64,000 nt of DNA, from positions 558,001-622,000 of the forward strand of contig NZ_JBHSAP010000007.1 of assembly GCF_042650125.1 (NCBI RefSeq), in the 5' to 3' direction. Positions 26,008-34,204 of the stretch are shown in pieces. The translations under genes and the position numbers were made by a program. Position 1 is the first letter of the stretch. The number at the start of each line of letters is the position of its first letter. The DNA is from Salinithrix halophila (GTDB lineage Bacteria > Bacillota > Bacilli > Thermoactinomycetales > DSM-45169). A model generated the notes under the pieces. The model did not search any database. It worked only from the letters and a program-made list of their open reading frames with translations, and was not told the origin of the DNA.

Positions 26008-26799
26008 TCAGGATTCTCCCTTGTACAACCGAACCCCTTTTTCCAGCAAAAAAGAATCTACATCTCGTTCAAAGGTACGGAGAAACTCTCGGGTGTTCAC
26101 TTTACTTTTTGTCAATTCCCCATCGTAGAACAAAATGAGAAGCTTGCCGTCTGCCATCTTCTGGACAGCGTCCACTCCAAGACGATTCTTTAGATAATCG
26201 ATCACCCAGTCTGTCGGGACGTTAGCTTCAAACTCGTTTACCAACCGGGCAACCTCGTCTTGTGTTTTCATTGTACAGAGGGTATCCTCGACCTGTTCAT
26301 ATAGAGGACGAGGGCGGTACAGATAAGCGGGGTTGCCCATGAAAGCATTTCGATCATGATTAATCATCCACAGCTCTTCAATGGTACGAAGGCTTGCTAT
26401 ATCGGTGAATACTTCCAATAGTAATTGGGTTCGGTGCTTATTAAGTTTAGGATCGTCGGTTTGAAAATATTTCAAGTCGTCGTATTCTTCAACTGTTAAC
26501 ATTGCATCATCAACATGTAGTCGATTTACGTAGATTTCTTCTGTGACAGAAGGGTTAAAATACGTAACATCATATAATTTATAACGATCCCGATCATGTA
26601 ATACTTCCCTTCTTATTACATCAACTGAATCGACATCTCTAAGCCCTTCATTATAGCTAAAAGCAACTCCCCTTAACCATTTAGCTTGACCCCAGTGTTT
26701 CATGAGGATTTCCGTCACATCTAAGCCGACCTGCATATAATCCTTCTTCAAATAGGAACCCCAATAGGAGAACATTAACCACCTTTCGACCTCTTCCAT
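26008..26799 (-). CDS. Candidate immunity protein, unrecognised family
   Basis: A 263-residue soluble acidic protein that I do not recognise. It is rich in Asp, Glu, Tyr and Leu and has no membrane segment or signal. Its start ATG follows the stop of the toxin gene directly (TGA-ATG), with GGTGGG upstream, so the two are translationally coupled. Position and coupling are those of an immunity gene in polymorphic toxin systems, where the protein binds and blocks the toxin tip in the producing cell. It is longer than most immunity proteins (100-180 residues). No homology could be tested. Confidence 0.6.
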   Translation of the reverse strand: MEEVERWLMFSYWGSYLKKDYMQVGLDVTEILMKHWGQAKWLRGVAFSYNEGLRDVDSVDVIRREVLHDRDRYKLYDVTYFNPSVTEEIYVNRLHVDDAMLTVEEYDDLKYFQTDDPKLNKHRTQLLLEVFTDIASLRTIEELWMINHDRNAFMGNPAYLYRPRPLYEQVEDTLCTMKTQDEVARLVNEFEANVPTDWVIDYLKNRLGVDAVQKMADGKLLILFYDGELTKSKVNTREFLRTFERDVDSFLLEKGVRLYKGES

Positions 26800-27882
26800 T
26801 CATTTCCCACCCCAATCAATTTTACGGTATTTTACGGTTATATTAAGCTCCTCTTCAAATGCCCTTTTCATCATCTCCAATTTTTCTTCGGAGGCCCATT
26901 TTGGCACTTTTAACATATATTCCACCTTTGAATCAGAACTAGTGATCCCCAATTCCTTTGCCTTAGAAATATTGTCCAGGTTTTTTAGTAGATAGTTTAC
27001 CGACTCTTTATGCTTCGCAAACTGGATATATCGATTTTGTCTTAAATCGCTTTCTGCTGGAATTCCTCGTTTAATAAATCTATCAGGATTCTCCTTTGCC
27101 AATTCAGCCAGTCTCTCAAAATCCTTTTTCGAATACATCTTCGCTTCCTCAACAATCGTAATACGCCCATCTTTAATCACAATATCATCCGGGATTCCAT
27201 AAGTGGTTTTTCGCGTTGGATCTTCTTTATACGCCATATCCAGGACTTGTTTAAACAAACTCTTCGTCTTATTAACCCCCACACTCCCCGGCAAGAGATC
27301 CTCTTTCTCAAACCGTTCCCAGGCGTTCTCTTTCTTCTTCGGTTCCTTCCCGCCATCTCCTCCCGATCCACCGGAATCGCCTGGCCCACGAGAGTGCCTC
27401 ACATCCGGCTCGTTCCCATCCATCCGTGCCCCGGTACCCGCCTCTTGCACTTGGCCGCCAGGCATCCATTTGCGGGCGGATCGCTGAAGCGTGGATTTCC
27501 CTCGATCGATGAGTTCGTCGAGGGCCCGGATCACAGGGATACGCCGGGAGAGTTGATCCACCGCCACGGCCAGGACCACAACAGCGGCTTCCTGGGGCGG
27601 AAGTTTCAGCAGGTCCTTTCCCCATCGCTTCATCGTTCCGATGGGGTCCTGGATGAAGGACTTCGTCGGATCGGGGTTTTCCAGGATGTCGTTGGCCGTG
27701 AGGGCAGCACCCAGGGCAGTAAATCCCCCTGCGAGGAAGCCGCCTCCCGTCGCTACCGTTAGAATCCCGCCCAGCACAGAAACGGCGGTGATCACCCCGG
27801 CCTTTTCCCATCCGTTCAACCCTTGCCACCAATCGGAGAGGCGGTCCAACAGACCGGTGAAATACGCCTCTATTCCATTCAT
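26800..27882 (-). CDS. Polymorphic toxin with PD-(D/E)xK-like C-terminal domain
   Basis: A 360-residue protein with a toxin layout. Residues 1-75 contain a hydrophobic segment (W-E-K-A-G-V-I-T-A-V-S-V-L-G-G-I-L) and a Gly-rich stretch. A second hydrophobic segment lies near residues 95-120, then a Gly/Ser/Asp-rich linker (about 140-185). The C-terminal 170 residues have the pattern P-D-D followed about 11 residues later by E-E-A-K, the core of PD-(D/E)xK nucleases. The ATG at 27882 overlaps the upstream stop as ATGA. A candidate immunity gene follows at once. DNase or RNase activity is inferred from the motif; the export route is not visible. Confidence 0.65.
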   Translation of the reverse strand: MNGIEAYFTGLLDRLSDWWQGLNGWEKAGVITAVSVLGGILTVATGGGFLAGGFTALGAALTANDILENPDPTKSFIQDPIGTMKRWGKDLLKLPPQEAAVVVLAVAVDQLSRRIPVIRALDELIDRGKSTLQRSARKWMPGGQVQEAGTGARMDGNEPDVRHSRGPGDSGGSGGDGGKEPKKKENAWERFEKEDLLPGSVGVNKTKSLFKQVLDMAYKEDPTRKTTYGIPDDIVIKDGRITIVEEAKMYSKKDFERLAELAKENPDRFIKRGIPAESDLRQNRYIQFAKHKESVNYLLKNLDNISKAKELGITSSDSKVEYMLKVPKWASEEKLEMMKRAFEEELNITVKYRKIDWGGK

Positions 27883-28199
27883 GGAATGGAAGCCAAATCC
27901 GCTGTCACCCATAGCAACAAAAAGGTTGCCAAAGCACCACTCAGGACGAGGAATCGTTGGTGTAGCGACTGGCGCAAGCCTTCATTCTCACCAGTCGTTT
28001 CCTCCATCGGTGGCTCCAGTAGGGAGAAGCCAAGCTGCCTCCTCTCCCGAGTAAACAGCATCATGTGGGCCCATACCTGCCGACCTCGGGGAATCGCCTG
28101 CAGGATAGTGAGCAACTCCGTCAGCGGTTCCAACAAACGCTCACCGGGAAGTAGGGGCATATTCCAAAAGCGTTGTTCCCCACTGCCACAATGCTTCAA
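27879..28199 (-). CDS. Small tail-anchored membrane protein upstream of the toxin
   Basis: A 106-residue protein with a basic, helical N-terminal part and one hydrophobic segment near the C-terminus (F-L-V-L-S-G-A-L-A-T-F-L-L-L-W-V), followed by a short tail. It starts with TTG, ten bases after GGGAGGG. Its stop overlaps the toxin ATG (ATGA), so it is coupled to the toxin. I do not recognise a family. A role in membrane targeting or export of the toxin is possible but only inferred from order and topology. Confidence 0.55.
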   Translation of the reverse strand: MKHCGSGEQRFWNMPLLPGERLLEPLTELLTILQAIPRGRQVWAHMMLFTRERRQLGFSLLEPPMEETTGENEGLRQSLHQRFLVLSGALATFLLLWVTADLASIP

Positions 28200-28289
28200 C
28201 CAATCGGAGCCCTCCCTTTTTCGGGTGCGATTGTATCGAAAATACTGACATCAAACCATACGACCAATGGGTTAAATTACCATTCCGAT

Positions 28290-29207
28290 TTAAAAGGGAA
28301 TCAAGGCCATTTCCAACTGCAAAGGTTTAGCGGTGTCATTAAACAACTGTAACATCGTTCCATAGAGCAACGCTCCGAAATCCTTTCGAATCCTGCCAAA
28401 CTTCACCGCCCCCACAGCAGCCTTCGTCCGGCTTAACATCTGGGTGACCAACCGGTCATCCATCAGGATAGTTTCCAGACTGTAGAAGACCTTAAGCTTA
28501 CTCTTTCGATAAGCGAGGAGAACCTTAGACCACGCAAAAGCGATAAAGCGCGGAGATCGCCCCATGGGAGCCATCGCCCTGAAAAACGATGGTGGAATGT
28601 TGTAACCTGCGTAACTCCAATCCATTTCTTCATCCTGTATTCCTCTATGTAATCCACCCGTGTCTCTATACGTAAAACGTTTTCTCTTTACCGGAGCCTT
28701 ATCAGGGGGTTTGGAAGAATCATGAGTTTTATCGACGGCATTCGACACTTCTCTACCTGTGGCCGATACAGTTTCCCCCGTTGGCCGGGCGATCAGTGAC
28801 GGGCAATCACCCGGGCAATCAGTCGCCCAATCATTGGCTTCATCCGCTTCACTGGGCACGGCTTCCGGGTCGAATACGACGAGATTGGCCCCGTTTCCTC
28901 CCCGTTTGGGACGGATGTACGGCACCCGCTTCAAAAAACCCAACCGCTCCATCTTCGCTAAACTGCGCCGCACCGTGGCCGTTCCTTTCTCCAAGGCTTG
29001 TCCAATCGTAGCAATCTTCTGCCCAAACACACCCAGATACTTCACGGCATGACTGCTCATGTAATCTAGCAACATCCGGTCCGTCTCGTTCAACTGATCC
29101 GCAAAATAGTACCGCACGTCCTTGATGAACGCATTGAACTGCGCCACGCTATCAAAGAGCGAGGACCGGGCCATTTCGGCGTAATATACACTTGTCCGCT
29201 GATTCAC
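28290..29207 (-). CDS. Winged-helix protein, plasmid-replication-like
   Basis: A 305-residue protein. Residues about 35-105 form a helix-turn-helix or winged-helix region (T-D-R-M-L-L-D-Y-M then I-G-Q-A-L-E-K-G-T-A-T-V-R-R-S-L-A-K-M-E-R-L-G-F-L) of the kind found in plasmid replication initiators and related mobile-element regulators. A charged linker follows, then a C-terminal domain (about 200-305) of unknown type. The start is a GTG five bases after GGAGGGG. An unusual inverted repeat lies just upstream. No origin iterons or conjugation genes are seen, so the gene may be a relic of an integrated element. Family call is by pattern only. Confidence 0.6.
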   Translation of the reverse strand: MNQRTSVYYAEMARSSLFDSVAQFNAFIKDVRYYFADQLNETDRMLLDYMSSHAVKYLGVFGQKIATIGQALEKGTATVRRSLAKMERLGFLKRVPYIRPKRGGNGANLVVFDPEAVPSEADEANDWATDCPGDCPSLIARPTGETVSATGREVSNAVDKTHDSSKPPDKAPVKRKRFTYRDTGGLHRGIQDEEMDWSYAGYNIPPSFFRAMAPMGRSPRFIAFAWSKVLLAYRKSKLKVFYSLETILMDDRLVTQMLSRTKAAVGAVKFGRIRKDFGALLYGTMLQLFNDTAKPLQLEMALIPF

Positions 29208-29223
29208 TATTCCCCTCCGCTTT

Positions 29224-29370
29224 CCGCGAAAAAGAAAGCCATTGCCAGACACAAAATCTCACTCGGTGAAAATAATGCCTTGCAAGTCCGAATCTTTTTC
29301 GGTATCATGAAGGCACAAGGTTTTGTAATTGTGTGTCTGGTGCTCGGCGTTGCCGGGCTTTCTTTTTGTC
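29224..29370. repeat. Long-spaced inverted repeat upstream of the winged-helix gene
   Basis: The left arm (about 29224-29255) contains AAAAAGAAAGCC and CCAGACACAA. The right arm (about 29331-29370) contains TTGTGTGTCTGG and GGCTTTCTTTTT. The arms differ in their middle: the right one has a GCTCGGC-GTT-GCCGGGC hairpin. The arms are separated by about 75 bases. Confidence 0.65.
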
Positions 29371-29728
29371 CGCTGAGTTCAAATTAATTTGAATAAATAT
29401 AACCTTTCGTTAAAATACACTATACCACTTGAATCATTCATGCGTCAATGATTTCCATTTTAATTAGAAATAGTTAGGAATAATGCGAGAAGCAACCGTC
29501 AGCCCGGGAAAAGTAACCCCATGAATCAAGGACACCCGAGATGATGGATGTCCTGGAAATTGAGGATATCAGCGAACGTTATTGATTTTGTGCCAAAAGA
29601 GGAGTAAAGAGCAAATGTGGCAAGTGTTTTACACTTGCCATTTTGTTTTTATTCCCGATACATTTATTCAGCATCGTGCCCGCTTGGCGCCAAATAAAAC
29701 CGCTCCTCTTTAAGGAACGGTTAGAGAG
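29371..29728. other. Non-coding stretch with a gene-end fragment
   Basis: AT-rich region between the inverted repeat and the SUKH gene. A short plus-strand reading ending I-E-D-I-S-E-R-Y at about 29584 has no start context and looks like a leftover 3' end. A strong terminator lies at 29613-29650. No other gene is supported. Confidence 0.45.
29613..29650 (+). terminator. Orphan Rho-independent terminator
   Basis: TGGCAAGTG and CACTTGCCA pair around TTTTA, followed by TTTTGTTTTT. No intact gene precedes it on the plus strand, which supports loss of a gene upstream. Confidence 0.8.
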
Positions 29729-30172
29729 TTAATCATCATCTAGATTGTCTACCGCTTCAGTAAACTCATCAAGCAGGAATTTATAGAAGTTCTCATATTT
29801 TTGCACTCCAATATTACCCAAACGATCCCAGTCAATAACAGGGCACTTTCCATTACTTATTTCATTTGTTTCCAAACAGTAAACCCATTCGTCACAGTTC
29901 TCGATGACCACCAAAGAATGAGGCAAACCATATTCTCTGTATCTATGCGTATATCTAACACAGGGAGGTATTTCTGTTTTTGCAACACCAAGGATTTCAA
30001 CCCCAGCAATGCCTCCATGGCCAAAATTCCGAACAAACCATTTATAATCTTCGGGAAGAGGAACCTCCAGCATCTTTTCGATCTGCTCAATCCGCGTTTC
30101 ATCTACAGAGCCAGTAAAATCATGACTCTCCCCATACTCACGGATCATCTCTAGGATTTTTTCTTTTTCCAC
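29729..30172 (-). CDS. SUKH (SMI1/KNR4) family immunity protein
   Basis: A 147-residue acidic protein of the SMI1/KNR4 (SUKH) superfamily. Marks are the N-terminal helix with I-E-Q-I-E-K-M-L-x-V-P-L-P-E-D-Y-K-W-F and the following G-x-G-G-I-A-G-V-E-I-L-G. SUKH proteins are the commonest immunity proteins of bacterial nuclease toxins. The start is a GTG nine bases after GGAGG, and it begins two bases after the stop of the LHH nuclease gene, so it is the cognate immunity gene. It may still be protective even though its toxin has lost its N-terminus. Confidence 0.88.
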   Translation of the reverse strand: MEKEKILEMIREYGESHDFTGSVDETRIEQIEKMLEVPLPEDYKWFVRNFGHGGIAGVEILGVAKTEIPPCVRYTHRYREYGLPHSLVVIENCDEWVYCLETNEISNGKCPVIDWDRLGNIGVQKYENFYKFLLDEFTEAVDNLDDD

Positions 30173-30174
30173 GC

Positions 30175-31236
30175 TTAATTACCTCCTTCCTCTTGCATTT
30201 GTCTTGCCCTCCATCTCCAATATTTTTTTCTAAAGTTATTGTACTGTTTGCCCAACACCGGATCATTTCTGAAACTCTTTCCATTCCCAATTAACCCGTG
30301 TAATTGTTTATGGTATTGATCATGAGTTAATTCCATGATCTCTACCATAGGCCCTGCTTCCTTTTGGATAACATGATGCAGTTCAATTTGCTTTCCATCA
30401 GTACCTATGGGTGGCCTTCCCGCTTTTGCTAATTGAAAATTTGTCAACCCTGTTTCAGGGTCCATAGCATTCCAATCGATATCCTTTCTTTGGTATACCC
30501 TCCGACTCACATCTCGGACCTGACCTCCTACTTTAACTGTACCTTCAAAGTCAGCTGGGCTGTATGTTTTTGAGTTTTTTAAGCCCTGATAGACTAAACC
30601 TACTTTTTCAGTTTTAGTTGCCGCTTGACTGGCTGCCTGTTCCGCCTTTGGAGTAATTCCGAATACTGGTGGCTTTTGAGCTGCATGAATGCCGTTTGTG
30701 ATCGCTCCTGCCAAAACAGCAGATACAAGGGCACTCTTCCAGTTGATCTTATGCCCTCGGAAAACGTTGTCAGCAATACTACCAGCAGCCCCACCGATAG
30801 AGTTCCCCATGAGCTGCGCAGCCTTTTGCCCGACATACCGCCGAATTCCGCTGGCTACGCCTCCTGAAACGCCACCGCCAACGGCTCCGGCTAGGCCTCC
30901 GATAGTGGCGTCCAACATCACCGTTTTTAAGTCGTTCCCCTGGGCAGCGGATAGGCCGCCACCGAAGGCGGCCCCGATCAGAATCCCTGCACCAAACGCC
31001 TGACCGCCAGGGACAAACAGCAACCCTACTCCTGCAGCGATTTCTTCTTTATGTTCTTTCGTCCATTTCCAGGCAACTTCCCCGGCATACTTCATGCCTT
31101 CCCAAGTGTCGGAGGCAAAATCCTTTACGCTTTCCCACGGATGGTCCACAAACTCTTGGGCGTCATTTTTCACATCGGAAGCCATTCGGCAAGTGGACTC
31201 TTTAAAACCCTCCCATTTCTCCCCTGCTTCTCGCAT
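30175..31236 (-). CDS. LHH-nuclease polymorphic toxin, N-terminally truncated
   Basis: A 353-residue reading with three parts: a conserved trunk shared with the toxin at 32631-34112 (residues 1-90, including H-P-W-E-S-V-K and W-T-K-E-H-K-E-E-I-A), a Gly/Ala-rich hydrophobic middle, and a C-terminal LHH nuclease domain with I-E-L-H-H-V-I-Q and L-T-H-D-Q-Y-H-K-Q-L-H. The reading stays open 40 codons further upstream to a TAA at 31357, matching the linker of the full-length toxin (S-E-D-E-G-F-W-D-K-L). The prepilin-like N-terminus is absent and there is no ribosome site. It is probably a silent or donor copy. SUKH immunity follows. Confidence 0.72.
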   Translation of the reverse strand: MREAGEKWEGFKESTCRMASDVKNDAQEFVDHPWESVKDFASDTWEGMKYAGEVAWKWTKEHKEEIAAGVGLLFVPGGQAFGAGILIGAAFGGGLSAAQGNDLKTVMLDATIGGLAGAVGGGVSGGVASGIRRYVGQKAAQLMGNSIGGAAGSIADNVFRGHKINWKSALVSAVLAGAITNGIHAAQKPPVFGITPKAEQAASQAATKTEKVGLVYQGLKNSKTYSPADFEGTVKVGGQVRDVSRRVYQRKDIDWNAMDPETGLTNFQLAKAGRPPIGTDGKQIELHHVIQKEAGPMVEIMELTHDQYHKQLHGLIGNGKSFRNDPVLGKQYNNFRKKYWRWRARQMQEEGGN

Positions 31237-31443
31237 CAGCTTGTCCCAAAACCCTTCATCCTCAGAGCCATGGTTGGATGCTGATCCCTTTGACGAGTTA
31301 CCTCCCCGAGCGTCCTCTTTGAAAAAATCCCCTCCAAGTAAACGGTAGTGCTCTTCTTAGGCACTGTCTACTCAAAGGGGACAATATCAATTGGGTACAC
31401 AAAACAAAAATGGTTCCAGAAATAGTTTTACAGGCCTTGCTGT

Positions 31444-31920
31444 TCATTCTCCCTTCAAGTACTCATGCAGTACTGTTTTTGCATAATCATCTGTAGGAAC
31501 AATACCCAGATATTTATATTTGAACGCCAACAGCCTTTGAAAGGGTCCGCTTTTCGATAGATCTTCATAACCATGTTTCACATCAAACTTACCTGATTTG
31601 TCAAAAGTCATAGTGAACGTTGACCAAGGTTCTTGTTTACTATATTTAAACTCGTTCCACAAGTCTTCCATTGTTTGAAAAAGTTGATCTTCCATTCCTT
31701 CATACTCGTCTTCATCTATTTGAAACAAGCCCGCAATATCCAAGCTGTATATGGAGTCTCTCCCTCCCTTTGGAACATAGTAAAAGAAGATGGTTTCGCC
31801 GCCTTCTTCCATTTCTCCACAGATATAGACTCTTTCCCACTCCTCAGGAATCATGTCATGAGCCAATTGGGCAATTTGTTGATACTTATGTCCAATACGA
31901 TCCAGCTTTTCATCATCCAT
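31444..31920 (-). CDS. YezG-family immunity protein (orphan copy)
   Basis: A 158-residue protein of the YezG family (DUF600), known in Bacillus subtilis as the antitoxin of the YeeF nuclease toxin. Marks are A-H-D-M-I-P-E-E-W-E-R-V-Y-I-C-G-E-M-E-E near residue 18 and E-P-W-S-T-F-T-M near residue 98. It is about half identical by eye to the second YezG gene at 32140-32625. The ATG lies eight bases after GAGG. The only toxin sequence before it is a 28-codon stub, so it is an orphan immunity gene, as often kept in toxin arrays to protect against relatives. Confidence 0.88.
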   Translation of the reverse strand: MDDEKLDRIGHKYQQIAQLAHDMIPEEWERVYICGEMEEGGETIFFYYVPKGGRDSIYSLDIAGLFQIDEDEYEGMEDQLFQTMEDLWNEFKYSKQEPWSTFTMTFDKSGKFDVKHGYEDLSKSGPFQRLLAFKYKYLGIVPTDDYAKTVLHEYLKGE

Positions 31921-31930
31921 CGGAACAACC

Positions 31931-32014
31931 TCATTTCTCCATCTGTTTCCATTTCCCCTGATTCAAGTTCTGATTCATTGGGGCAAGGTTATCAATATCC
32001 CCTGAATCTCCGAA
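31931..32014 (-). pseudogene. Stub of a toxin nuclease domain
   Basis: About 27 codons that match the nuclease domain of the full-length toxin. The shared core is G-D-I-D-N-L-x-P-M-N-Q-N-L-N-Q-G, with 18 of 22 nearby residues identical. The frame then ends at a TGA ten bases before the orphan YezG gene. Both upstream toxin sequence and the true C-terminus are missing. Confidence 0.8.
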
Positions 32015-32139
32015 AAGGAAGGAAATGGCTCCTGTGGACAGGAGCCATTTCAAGAGATCCGCTTAGGTCTTTTCATGCTACAATCGGAGTGAAGATCAGT
32101 ATATTACATAAATAATAAAAAATTGATTAACTGCTCTTT

Positions 32140-32625
32140 CTATTTATTCTCGACTTTCTTCAAATACTGTTCCAAGCATTTTTTTTCATAATCACTCTTC
32201 GGCCCAATGCCCAAATATTTGTATCGCCATGCTAAGTATCTGTCAGATAAGTCAATCCCAGATAAGTCTTCGTAACCATTTTTCACTTCATATTTTCCTG
32301 ACCGATCCATGATCATAGTAAAAGTCGACCACGGTTCTTGGGGGCTGTCTTTAAACTCCTTCCACGAAGCTCTCAAAGTAGGATAGAGCTGGTCTTCTAG
32401 CTCCTCAAATGCTTCTTCATCCACTTCAAACAACTCAGGGATATCAAGACTATATACAGGTTTGTCGCTTTCCGAAGGATAGTAGTAAAAAAAAATTGCT
32501 CCTCCGTCTGCCTCCATTTCTCCATAGATATAAACTTTCTCCCATTCTTCTGGGATCATCTCATGCACTAATTGGCCAACTTTTTGATAGTGCCCAACAA
32601 TACGATCCATCTTTGTGTCATCCAT
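32140..32625 (-). CDS. YezG-family immunity protein of the full-length toxin
   Basis: A 161-residue YezG-family (DUF600) protein with the signature H-E-M-I-P-E-E-W-E-K-V-Y-I-Y-G-E-M-E near residue 20 and E-P-W-S-T-F-T-M-I near residue 100. The start is the ATG at 32625 with GGAGGG nine bases upstream; it lies five bases after the toxin stop, so the two are co-translated. In Bacillus, YezG blocks the YeeF nuclease; here it should protect from the nuclease domain of the adjacent toxin. The gene ends before a gap that holds the stub of a lost relative. Confidence 0.9.
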   Translation of the reverse strand: MDDTKMDRIVGHYQKVGQLVHEMIPEEWEKVYIYGEMEADGGAIFFYYYPSESDKPVYSLDIPELFEVDEEAFEELEDQLYPTLRASWKEFKDSPQEPWSTFTMIMDRSGKYEVKNGYEDLSGIDLSDRYLAWRYKYLGIGPKSDYEKKCLEQYLKKVENK

Positions 32626-32630
32626 CGGAT

Positions 32631-34112
32631 TTATCCCTCCGGTGAATTTTCGAGTGTAGTCTTTATCCAATCTTTCCCATCCATTCTATACCGTACTTCA
32701 AACCGATCCGGTCGGCGCGAGTCACCTTTGTATTTTGGTTTAATATTTACTTCAACCTTTTTTCCTGCTTTCAAAGAGTCTGCCCATTTGTTCTCGAGCG
32801 CTTTCCATCTCCCTTGATTTAAATTCTGGTTCATCGGAACAAGGTTGTCAATGTCTCCTGAACCTCCGAAAATACTAGCGATCAAGTGACCTCCGTGATC
32901 ATTCGACGCCCGGTCTTCTCGGCCCACTATTCTTTGAGAGTAAGGCTTTCTCTTAGATGTTTCTAGAGTTAGCTCACCCTTCGTGCTGTTTATTCGTCCG
33001 GAACCATCTGTTTTATAAGAATATCCTTTAGGGTGAGTATATTTAACATTTGGCTTTAAAGCCTTTTTTCGATTCACGCGGGTAAATTGCTGTCCGTATT
33101 CGACTGTTTGGACTTTACCTACTGTTTTTTGGGCAGTATCTGCTTGATTAGCTGCCCTCATCCCAGCCATCGGCCCAACCGGATCACCCAGCATCTTACC
33201 GCCGATGAAAGAGCCCCCAAATACACCTATCGCAGTGAGGGTAGCTATGGTCGCATTTTTCCAATTAACACGTCGTCCATGCAGGAGATCATCTGCAATA
33301 CTCTCCGCACCACCAGCGCCACCGACACCAAAAATCCTTGGAAACATACGACGAGCAAAACTGCTCGTCGCCATTCGTGAGGCACCAACCACTGCTACCT
33401 TACCTAATCCAAATCCGACTCCACCACCGATGATTCCGGTTATACCGCCAAACGTCATCTCACGGGCAATGGTTTTCGAATCTGCACCAGAGAAGTAAGC
33501 GATCCCCCCGGAAGTAGCTGCACCGATTAATATCCCCGCACCAAATGCCTGACCGCCAGGAACAAAGAGTAACCCTACTCCTGCCGCTATAGTAGCTGCC
33601 ACAGCAATTTCTTCTTTATGTTCCTTCGTCCACTCCCAGGTAACTTCCCCGGCGTACTTCATACCTTCCCAAGTGTCGGAGGCAAAATTCTTCACACTCT
33701 CCCACGGATGATCCGCAAACTCTTGGGCGTCCTTTTTCACATCGGAAGCCATGCGGGAAGTGGACTCTTTAAAACCATCCCATTTCTCCCCGGCTTCTCG
33801 CATCAGTTTGTCCCAAAAGCCTTCATCCTCGGAAGGTTTGTCGTGGTTGGATGCTGATCCCTCTGACGAGCTACCTCCCCGAGCGTCCCCTCCATCTTCG
33901 GCATCAGTGGCTCTACATTCAGGGTCTTGGTTAATGCAATGAATCTGCATTTCGATAACGTATTTCATCGGTTTTTCGACAGCGTATGTAAAGAAGATAT
34001 TGAGCAGAATCGTACCGAACAATGCCCCTACAGCCATCGTGATGATGTACTCGATTGTCGAAGCGCCTTTCCTATCCTGCAAAAACTCTACCATCCGTCG
34101 TAACCAATTCAA
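32631..34112 (-). CDS. Polymorphic nuclease toxin with Flp/Tad prepilin-like N-terminus
   Basis: A 493-residue protein with an unusual order of parts. Residues 1-45 form a class III prepilin-like leader: a basic start, then G16 followed by A-S-T-I-E-Y and a 20-residue hydrophobic stretch. This matches the Flp pilin rule of cleavage after Gly, with Glu at +5 and Tyr at +6. A Gly/Ser/Asp-rich linker (about 65-100), a charged helical trunk (about 100-170) and a Gly/Ala-rich hydrophobic region (about 170-290) follow. The C-terminal 130 residues have N-D-H-G-G-H-L-I-A-S and N-L-V-P-M-N, typical of DNA/RNA nonspecific endonuclease (Endonuclea_NS_2-like) toxins. The start is TTG behind GGAGGGG. YezG immunity follows. 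Confidence 0.8.
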   Translation of the reverse strand: MNWLRRMVEFLQDRKGASTIEYIITMAVGALFGTILLNIFFTYAVEKPMKYVIEMQIHCINQDPECRATDAEDGGDARGGSSSEGSASNHDKPSEDEGFWDKLMREAGEKWDGFKESTSRMASDVKKDAQEFADHPWESVKNFASDTWEGMKYAGEVTWEWTKEHKEEIAVAATIAAGVGLLFVPGGQAFGAGILIGAATSGGIAYFSGADSKTIAREMTFGGITGIIGGGVGFGLGKVAVVGASRMATSSFARRMFPRIFGVGGAGGAESIADDLLHGRRVNWKNATIATLTAIGVFGGSFIGGKMLGDPVGPMAGMRAANQADTAQKTVGKVQTVEYGQQFTRVNRKKALKPNVKYTHPKGYSYKTDGSGRINSTKGELTLETSKRKPYSQRIVGREDRASNDHGGHLIASIFGGSGDIDNLVPMNQNLNQGRWKALENKWADSLKAGKKVEVNIKPKYKGDSRRPDRFEVRYRMDGKDWIKTTLENSPEG

Positions 34113-34204
34113 ATATGCACCCCTCCCTCACCAGATACTTTACGATAATTGGTAAGGGAGGAAAAGCATTTAACGCAATGTTATTGCAATTTACTACTTT
34201 GGTT

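Noticed and set aside
25921..26193. 90-codon plus-strand frame
   Set aside because: Mostly antisense to the immunity candidate, with no ribosome site; the first 28 codons could be a remnant but nothing supports it.
29486..29584. Short reading ending I-E-D-I-S-E-R-Y
   Set aside because: Stop codon just upstream and no start. Noted as a possible 3' leftover of a lost gene before the orphan terminator.
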